A DNA stretch of 34,742 bases from a virus. This document shows, piece after piece, positions 28,701-33,700 of this stretch. The notes beneath the pieces were generated by a model that ran no database searches, was not told where the DNA came from, and was given only the letters and a program-made list of their open reading frames with translations. Location: positions 1 to 34,742 of the IMG/VR virus record IMGVR_UViG_3300000930_000030; one strand, 5' to 3'. The stretch's first letter is position 1; each line of letters opens with the position of its first letter. Position numbers and translations under genes: made by a program.

Positions 28701-30362
28701 TCAGAACTATACTTTGTAAACGGTCTGAGCATCTTACCATTTGACCAAAGACAACAAACCGCAGATTTCTATGCTGAAATGGGATTGTTGGTACAAGGTA
28801 TCGCAACTGCGAACACAGCCACTGTACCAGGAATGGCAACTCCAGTCGCAGGCGGAACCGCGGTTGAAGGTGAATGGGCTCAAGATATGATTACTCATAT
28901 TGAAGAAGTAATTCGCCGCGATACTTTAGATGCAATGCCTGAGCTTATTGAGCCTGATACAACTTGGGTTGATAACAGTTTAGTTTGGGCAGCTGATTTG
29001 ATTGAAGAAAATCTTGACGAGTTAGCTGACGACGTTACAACTTGGATCAATACAAATTACGATGTTCTTGATTACGATAAAGCAAAATGTTATAGAGATG
29101 GCAATTATTTGCTTGATGCAATTAGCCACGATCTTAACTACGGCGGTAACCTTGCATCGAGATGGAACGCTGATTTCTACTATTGGAATAACACTGCTAG
29201 ACTTCCTGAGTCGCAAAGATTGCCAACAGCATCGGCATACAAGCAATTAGCTGAAATTTGTAGACAGGTTGTTCTAGGGGATTACCCAGGTCAAGTTATC
29301 AAAGGCGATGCTTCAACTGTTGAAGAATCAAAACATGCATACGAATTAGGTTTAATATTCTTTAACATCTTGTTTGAAGGCGGACCTAAGAGAGGGCTAC
29401 CACCTCTTGAATATCCTGACTTTGACTACGCAGATGTTGATACATATTCGTTTGCAAGACGTGTTCTGATTAATCGTAGAAAGAAACTGCAGTATTCAGT
29501 ACAAGGATTTATTGGATCAGAATACAAGTTCTATGATATTAATCTTACACGCCGTGATGCAGGTAACTTGCTCACATCCTTGAAACAAGATTTTGAATAT
29601 GTAAGTAACACAATTAATCCATCTACACAAATACTATCAACAGTGGAAGGTTCACAACAGTCAGTAAGAACATTTGCTGCATCCCTCTTTGATGGAAATG
29701 CAATGCACGTGTTCCCTGTATTTAATCCAACATCTGGAAGACGTGGCCTAACTTTCATAAATACAGTTCAGAATACTGGAGATTTGCCTGCGACTGATAA
29801 GATAAATAATGCGTATATAGTATCAGCTGGTAATTACGCTGCTGGCAACCGGTACGATGGAGATATATATTATTGGGACGGATCGGTATGGGTAAACGAC
29901 GGAGCAAACAACGTGGATCTATTATATAGCTTCTATAAGGCATTTGAGAGAATGAATTCATACATTAAAACTAACCTATCGCCAAACGCAGCTCATAATG
30001 CAATGCTTGATGGATTGTTTAATGATTGCTTGATTGCAACAACATTAAGACCAGCAAACTTAACGTTTGGATCTCTCGTCGAGTCAATTGCGCACCAGTT
30101 TAACGGTGCATCTGCCGGTGTTAACAGAACAGCATTGCCGCTGAACTTTAGAAACCTTGGTGCTGCAATTTCAGCATCAGCTTCGGTTATATCTGAAGAC
30201 GGTGGTAGAACTCGTTGGTCAGGAGCTGACGAATTGAATAACCAATACTTTGCAAGAGGTCTTAGAATTAACGGTAGAACAGGTCGAATTGAAGGCCGGC
30301 CGTTTACATCATCAGTAAGAAAACTTGCAAGAAGAGCATCACAAAGTAGGGCAAGCATCTAA
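19743..30362 (+). CDS. Giant modular virion protein (3539 aa), probable long fibre
   Basis: Residues 1-45 form an attachment-like start (MSKISELGPITGANTRSEDL). About 50-330 are Asn/Thr/Ile-rich degenerate repeats (SDFSDGTGNNNVFTNTTV) likely to form a beta-helix or similar solenoid. About 386-700 look like a pectin-lyase-type right-handed beta helix (VSGDDNNPGT, PVRNLKRAADIALE, VHISVGPGVYFVDEPI). From about 760 to 3300 there are twelve helical modules, eleven with K/A-C-x-R-D followed by a hydrophobic helix and D-(I/M/V)-x-x-G. They are interrupted by eight ~90-residue beta modules that end in HTFV. About 3400-3539 is a distinct C-terminus ending in a basic tail (RKLARRASQSRASI). Similar very large proteins with these beta modules occur in marine T4-like phages. 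No enzymatic triad is evident. The role is inferred to be a long tail fibre or adsorption protein. The stop overlaps the next start (TAATG). Confidence 0.82.
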   Translation: MSKISELGPITGANTRSEDLFVIVNLVQGDDGTKNISRYELVEAIQYEVFTRINITGGTISGTIQTNNIMNENVMNDNEFNDGTINQSTLFDVTIIGATANAMIITASEFNDSTGNNDVFTYSTIDNSQILNSTANNITMTASAITGSDFSDGTGNNNVFTNTTVENITIEGGTANNLTMTAITIDNVVITDALISNSDIRDTDLDNVVITNSQYANGTVYDTVVSNSTIENSNMINGTGSNIVFTDLTISNSAISTSDFSDGTGNNNIFTNTTVDQSLIQNSVIANTTFEGALNDVDITNARISSTTSDGLGQVKSTIEDSIVSNSTIEDSDLVDFDMDLRKKFQPEMDEDSYFAIKNAKTGETEQITYRQYYDELSKSTENALKVYASVSGDDNNPGTILQPVRNLKRAADIALEKAGGSYDRNDINNAVHISVGPGVYFVDEPISLPDDCAMTAEAGQYATIIRKKPGWERTNGIQVGSGCYVQGFAYMNFEVDNFDYPEGGFAIAYRPGAKLRRSPYIRDSSQLSNFNRLDVEPPLQPFNSKGTIADLGLQLIMEPGHSAEALFAEDDQVEFSNGATGFVSWTTDINSERELYVRNIKPWGSVKAGMTFMTQQGATGTIQTVGIDDFPNRLVGRGGGCLLADRRVVDPDSLYIYVLCFGFTPRTQNGMGYVARDGAGVNGIGSLSIFVRTAFYALNGGQMTLNNSGTQFGDISMRSKGTTNVVQPSSTSATLLGNTVFAQAITDNKDAIIEDMVSYLNANTANGGLGYQGYDSMKCRRDTGIIIDNVGFDVALDTNYWGRLNGITYQSPISYVVVGEQLTETAGAIEHLQGDINYAFRNADASVNTRVDRSLDETINILNNGVENQSDLVFADTGVEARTNARELIQDNRELIIKGMVDWIDNNDEFFAYDSNKCRRDIQEYILPATKWDMVLDTNYNSVTAGNAYYFKQAKVSIENQRDETVGSFKYLRDITDTLIDGNTALGSTRLYDKFNQVIDILDNKGDKFTPTNASYDGTTGEFIITIANHGLTVGRYVTLMDNSFKFTCEADGNTTVKIHPTKADPAYRALLPITAVTANTITINVGDGGGYKGAHTFVSAEKSSVSVLGTSITFSDDASISEDKRNARKLLQANRDYIQDYMMTWAENEWYFYDSKKCQRDTSEYILPAVKRDMVTGSTYNAIQAGFAYRTGTGKFLIDNQLSETIGAFSHLRDEVLEDLTDPVAEKHATDSFNTLIDIMQNSGRKYTITDASYDPVTGVQVLTVGDHDFATGDEFLMETGAVTFSCVNTATNDTVEIAHPRTTDPWHKTPITITGITDTTITANVGNAGGYTGAHTFVRGLLNGVQKQEPLNNAFTPIDSSYDPLTGITTFDFGASHDFIIGDTIMIDPMSVTYSCDNGNGVEEATYPRLTDPAYNVALTITAVSANTITVNTGDGNGYTGAHTFVGSKPNAIKKASFYTGSFTPIDATYSANTGQLDVKIGQHSLPVGRWIKIKGEGITFTCDHDNNLTEHAYPRRTDPAFKQIVRITDVSDEWITVNVGNGGAGYQYSSNTAHTFVSSLPNAIDTNVSYFTDAAKITDWLTPTTATYDPVTGDMVATVANHGLTTDDHVEMKPLGMTFSCDPGTGVANDSNPRIGEPNYGKPLAVTATTTNTFTFNVGGAGTYTGAHTFVSAEAGAIMKVSSTTEGRNAADQLRANKVFLQNEIGAYMEANYFIYNKDKCMRDTGYILNAVARDIATGSNVNSIYVGQGYRIGTVGANNVINNQLTETVGAITWLKNKIATEVLTDATAIARSNAAFDDIIDIMQNGNANSDAIDFGVQATELDAYHARVSLQTNKQFIQEEVIGWLATNYPGFVYAYDACKRDLGVFIDTVSYDIQHGGNAATVNNTRLYFENAMPVLADDEIVPTSEAYNFIANLVGQVIRGENVIELTSNTAQVLTAEASYTPTDATYNPVTGIMEVTIGSHTFAEGDRLSIDPAGITFSCAFNGGGNDSHPNANDPNYKGTFIVTANTATTVTVNAGTAGTNTDAHTFVSATADAVRAANMPEAYTPTDVFYDHITGRMTMTLGNRHRFAAGDWLIFDEGAITLSCKDANGIVFNLAHPRQTDPVWNTPVYIDEVTADTITCNVGAAGVDKVHTFVSATTNGVRRSIQPAVANRAVKMFEDIGQTLRNNDGEVVAVTEAIFTLPATYGIALIADADRVWGNKAKYQTEIIDHITETYNGLGYDVSKCPRDAGYIVDAVAEDMEYGGNAATAWAAAYYFENAINVLPLYQRAPTKAAFEHLANVVEDIIQETAVTPTAGNVTVQNTSGTAASAATALTAKNLVNVISSISDDNSPVNVPAVVDAPLMEPSRTFARKALQKNREFIQEEVINFIDEQYFTINEGKCARDVGFIIDAVKRDVQTGSDYNSKYNGKAYRVGNPLAEKVIEEQLAETIESLKYAQRDIEAQLTGTALSRTTAAFNNVYDAMTNDYTADGTNYEYGDSWYTLGSVSTEQGMQFNRTFLQEEAIAWITQEYPSLVYDQAKCRRDTGFIVDALTWDLMNGSNTATRNVAKLYFENGVQVGLPASQRAEAAAWYTQLATLVEAILLKQTVTPTSGNLENVSQSFGTVTAAVAQEAQDLVTIIARAVAENTLINMPAEVEPRGLTGAGAAGYIVDVAIFDTRKPIIQAGVVNYLKENFNYLQYDQDKCRRDTGFIVDGIAHDIQYGGNSATVGNAGLYFANAVSILPMKQRDATKLAFEHMAEVVRRVVRNEEVDIKTGEEFTPTDVVYDGVAGTMVITLGAGHDLKVNDYILFAPESIVLDCGASVEISHPRVQDPAYQTPWRISARTATTITLSDLKANYAGAHTFVSASLNAIAKVIGNTETQWKSYTPARRSIANEAKALATIIADISDDATPVNLPQMIQPKMDWVPARLVAEKELIENNTVELSTDMINYISKTYNGISYAKEKCRRDVGGLVDAISHDVQYATNYATIRASELYFVNGLSILPFDQRQQTADFYAEMGLLVQGIATANTATVPGMATPVAGGTAVEGEWAQDMITHIEEVIRRDTLDAMPELIEPDTTWVDNSLVWAADLIEENLDELADDVTTWINTNYDVLDYDKAKCYRDGNYLLDAISHDLNYGGNLASRWNADFYYWNNTARLPESQRLPTASAYKQLAEICRQVVLGDYPGQVIKGDASTVEESKHAYELGLIFFNILFEGGPKRGLPPLEYPDFDYADVDTYSFARRVLINRRKKLQYSVQGFIGSEYKFYDINLTRRDAGNLLTSLKQDFEYVSNTINPSTQILSTVEGSQQSVRTFAASLFDGNAMHVFPVFNPTSGRRGLTFINTVQNTGDLPATDKINNAYIVSAGNYAAGNRYDGDIYYWDGSVWVNDGANNVDLLYSFYKAFERMNSYIKTNLSPNAAHNAMLDGLFNDCLIATTLRPANLTFGSLVESIAHQFNGASAGVNRTALPLNFRNLGAAISASASVISEDGGRTRWSGADELNNQYFARGLRINGRTGRIEGRPFTSSVRKLARRASQSRASI
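20064..20570 (+). repeat. Degenerate solenoid repeats in the giant protein N-terminus
   Basis: There are four related units with core (D/N)GTGxNxxFTxxT, beginning near 20064, 20184, 20442 and 20514. Copies at 20184 and 20514 share SDFSDGTGNNN followed by FTNTTV. The intervening strands repeat N-S-T-I/N-x-x-I patterns. This is protein-level repetition with diverged codons, typical of beta-solenoid shafts. Confidence 0.7.
20898..21850 (+). other. Pectin-lyase-like beta-helix region of the giant protein
   Basis: From residue 386 the sequence reads KVYASVSGDDNNPGT, then a helix (RNLKRAADIALEKAGG) and short strands (VHISVGPGVYFVDEPISLP, ATIIRKKPG). This is the usual start of a right-handed beta helix in phage tailspikes and DUF1565-like proteins. 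No lyase active-site cluster is identifiable, so binding rather than cleavage is the cautious call. Confidence 0.6.
22080..29570 (+). repeat. Twelve-copy helical module array (C-x-R-D) in the giant protein
   Basis: The Cys codons of the C-x-R-D signature begin at 22080, 22497, 23220, 24915, 25338, 26448, 26919, 27339, 27831, 28620 and 29088 (residues 780, 919, 1160, 1725, 1866, 2236, 2393, 2533, 2697, 2960, 3116). A twelfth copy near 29550 (LTRRDAGNLL) lacks the Cys. Where no beta module intervenes, the period is 139-164 residues. Each copy is preceded by a helix of the type (F/L)IQEE(V/A)IxWI and followed by (I/V)D(A/T)V...D(I/M/V). Confidence 0.85.
22770..28322 (+). repeat. Eight-copy beta module array (..YDPVTG..HTFV) in the giant protein
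   Basis: Modules begin at 22770, 23487, 23814, 24138, 24495, 25587, 25902 and 28053 (residues 1010, 1249, 1358, 1466, 1585, 1949, 2054, 2771). Each runs about 90-100 residues: (Y/F)TPTxAxYDPVTG, a GDH or NHG turn, a (F/Y/L)xC strand with a single Cys, HPRxTDPxY, (I/V)TVNxG, and a terminal (A/V)HTFV. All eight carry the one Cys. They lie only between helical modules, in groups of 1, 4, 2 and 1. Confidence 0.88.
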
Positions 30363-30784
30363 TGGCATACACAACAATTACAACATCACAGGCGCCCGAC
30401 GCAAAACCGGTCGCTTCCAATTTAGAAGTAACTACAAATTGGCAAGTCATCATTGAGGTACCAGACTACGAAGTTCCAGAACTTGTATTTGGTGGATCTA
30501 CTACAGTTGAAACTGGGGTAGGCGAAGTTATTTCCCCTTTAATGTTATGTAATTATACAGCCAATACGGTTTATGTAGATTTACAATCATTTAGATTTAC
30601 AACCGGGGATTATTTTTATATTTTAAGAAACTTTCCAGTACCTGGATTTGATACTGTACCAATTCCAATCAACGGCCAATTCTTTAAATCAGGCGATCGT
30701 TTAGAAGTTAAGTGTGACACTAACTTAGCTCTACACTCTACGTTGTCCTTTACATTAGGTCAATCGGAGGAGGATGACGTATAA
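30362..30784 (+). CDS. Small beta-rich virion-associated protein, function unknown
   Basis: This is a 140-residue protein predicted to be mostly beta strand: TTNWQVIIEVPDYEVPELVF, VISPLMLCNYTANTVYVDLQ, YFYILRNFPVPGFDTVPIPI and a final LHSTLSFTLGQ with an acidic tail. It has no signal peptide or catalytic motif. Its ATG overlaps the stop of the giant gene by one base (TAATG), and its own stop overlaps the collagen-like gene the same way. Stoichiometric, coupled translation with the two fibre genes suggests a connector, cap or trimerisation partner between long fibres. The family is not recognised with certainty; similar proteins occur in marine T4-like phage fibre regions. Confidence 0.72.
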   Translation: MAYTTITTSQAPDAKPVASNLEVTTNWQVIIEVPDYEVPELVFGGSTTVETGVGEVISPLMLCNYTANTVYVDLQSFRFTTGDYFYILRNFPVPGFDTVPIPINGQFFKSGDRLEVKCDTNLALHSTLSFTLGQSEEDDV

Positions 30785-33700
30785 TGGCTTTTAATTCTCT
30801 CGCAGGCGGAAAAATAATAGGACAGGGTCGGCCTTTACCTACTCCTATTGCCTTAGATCCAGCACCGTTTAAAGGTGCATTAGTTTATGGCGATGATGGC
30901 GTCGTTTATGTTTCAAACGGAACAGCGTGGGTTGACGTTGGATCCGGTGCTCAAGGTACAATCGGTATACAAGGTAACGACGGTATCCAAGGGATCCAAG
31001 GTACGTATGGTCCAGGGTTTACAATCCTAGGATCGGTTCCTGACGTTGATGCGGGAGGAAATCCACAAACAACACTTACTGCTGCGTTTCCATCACCAAA
31101 TATCGGTGAAGGCGTTATTGATGAAGCTGACGATGAGCTGTGGATTTGGGATGGCACAAACTGGGTTAACATTGGTACGTTCCGCGGCGTTCAAGGTATC
31201 CAAGGTAGTATAGGTCCACAAGGCGCGCAAGGTACAATTGGTGAAGAAGGTATTCAAGGTTCACGCGGTGATAGAGGTGTGCAAGGCGTTCAAGGATTGC
31301 AAGGTACACAAGGTCTCCAAGGATTTAGAGGTTTCCAAGGTACGCAAGGTATTCAGGGTGTTCAAGGCCCGCAAGCATTCCAAGGTGTACAAGGTATCCA
31401 AGGTTTTGTTGGTAACCAAGGTGTTCAAGGACCACAGGCGTTTCAAGGTGTACAAGGTATCCAAGGATTTGTAGGTCTTCAAGGCGACACCGGTGATTTT
31501 GGTGGATTGACTTTTGATTACACATATGATACTACAACAACAGATGCAGACCCAGGAACTGGTATTATCAGATTTAATAATGTTGCACTGAACAGTGTTT
31601 CATTGGAAATGTATATTGACGACGAAGATGATGCAGCCATTAATGTTATGGATGCTCTCTTAGGAGAATATGCAGGAATAGGTGGAGCCGTTAAAGGTTA
31701 CTTTAAAGTTATAAACGGCGCTGACGTTACTAAATATACTACTTATCGTATTGACTCAATCACAGATGCCACCGGGTATTGGAGATTGGGCATTACATAT
31801 TTGTTTGGTGAAACAAGCTACGCAAATGGAGCCGACTTACGAATAACATTTACTCGCAACGGTGACCAAGGTGTCCAAGGTATTCAAGGTCCACAAGCAT
31901 TCCAAGGTGTACAGGGTATGCAAGGTCCTCAGGCCTTTCAGGGTATCCAAGGTATTCAAGGTTTCACTGGTTCTCAAGGAGCTCAAGGTTTACAAGGCTT
32001 TATCGGTATTGATGGCGGTTTCTCGTTTGACTTTAGCTTTAATGCTTCAACAACACCAAGTACGGATCCTGGAGTTAACAGTTGGAAACTTAACAACTCT
32101 AACCCAACAACCGCAACAATATTAACGATTGATGATATTCCTTTAGATCAGTTTACAACAGAAATTGACGCGTTTTATGATTTCATTGACGGTCAGGCTG
32201 CAACTCCTAAAGGCTACTTGGTAATTAAAAATAGACCTACAGGTGCTGGCGGTATCGGCGGCCACCATTTTGTAATGTATGAGATTACAGATTGGACATG
32301 GGACAGTGGAGCTAAAAACTGGGGTTACTTCAACGTAGTTTATATTGAAGGTAATGTTACTGATTGGCAAACTGTTGCGTCAACTCACGGGACAAAAACA
32401 CATATTTCATTCGTACCGGCTGGACCAATTGGTGTTCAAGGTACACAGGGTATTCAAGGCGACTTTGGCCCACAAGGTATACAAGGTATTATAGGTCAAA
32501 CTGGTACACAGGGTGTTCAAGGTATTCAAGGTGACTTTGGTCCGCAAGGTATTCAAGGATTTAGAGGTGATACTGGATTACAAGGTGCACAAGGCATCCA
32601 AGGTCTACAAGGCGTGCAAGGACCGCAAGGGGTTCAAGGAGTACAAGGCGTCCAAGGTACGCAAGGTGTTCAAGGTATCCAAGGTTACACCGGTGTTTCT
32701 GGTGGAATTACATTTACTTATAATTACAACACGACTTCAAATATCGCAACAGACCCAGGTTCGCAAATATTCAGATTGAATAATAATACTTATTCTTCAG
32801 TAACTGAAATCTTTGTTGATGCTGAAGCAGGTCCGGGTCCAGTTGACTTATCAAGTCTTTACAACAGTTATGACGCTGTCACAGGACCTTATAAAGCAAT
32901 TGTTAGAATTGTAGATCCAGCAAACACAGACGAATTTTTACTCTATAAAGTTAAAGATGTTACAGATAACACTGGATGGTTTACACTTTCGGTTGAATAT
33001 GTTACTCATAACGGTATGTCATATACTGATGGCCAAGCTACTTTATGGACATTCAGCGAAGTTGGCGCTCAAGGTGTTCAAGGTCCACAGGCATTCCAAG
33101 GTGTGCAAGGTATCCAAGGTGAAATCTTACAAGGTGTTCAAGGTTTCACTGGTGACACAGGACTTCAAGGCGTTCAAGGTATACAAGGTGACTTTGGACC
33201 AGCTGGTGAATTTGGTGGCATGACATTCTCTTATGTGTTTGACACTGACAATACTGCTACTGACTTTACAGGATTTGGTAAAGTTAAATTTAATAACAGC
33301 AACTTAGCACTTGCAACAGCTATGTATGTCGATGACCGCGATATTAACTTTGTTGATATACAAGCGTTCCTTAGATCTATGGATGAACCAACATCTGCAG
33401 TTAAAGGGTATGTTAGAATTATTGACTCATTCACAACATCAGACTATGCTGCATTTGAAATCACTGAAATAACAGAAGCTGGTGGATATTTCCAATTTGA
33501 TGTATCATTCTCAGTTGCTTCACAAACTTCATGGAATGCCGCGGAGCCAGTTAAACTAACATTCTCAAGAACTGGTGATGCAGGTACGGATGGCGCACAA
33601 GGCGTTCAAGGTATCCAAGGTGATGCAGGTACAGGTGGTATTCAAGGTGTACAAGGTAACCAAGGTATAACTGGGTTTGGATTTCAAGGTATCCAAGGTA

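Noticed and set aside
29796-29812. GATAAATA inside the giant gene.
   Set aside because: It is intragenic with no gene start nearby, so chance is the better explanation.
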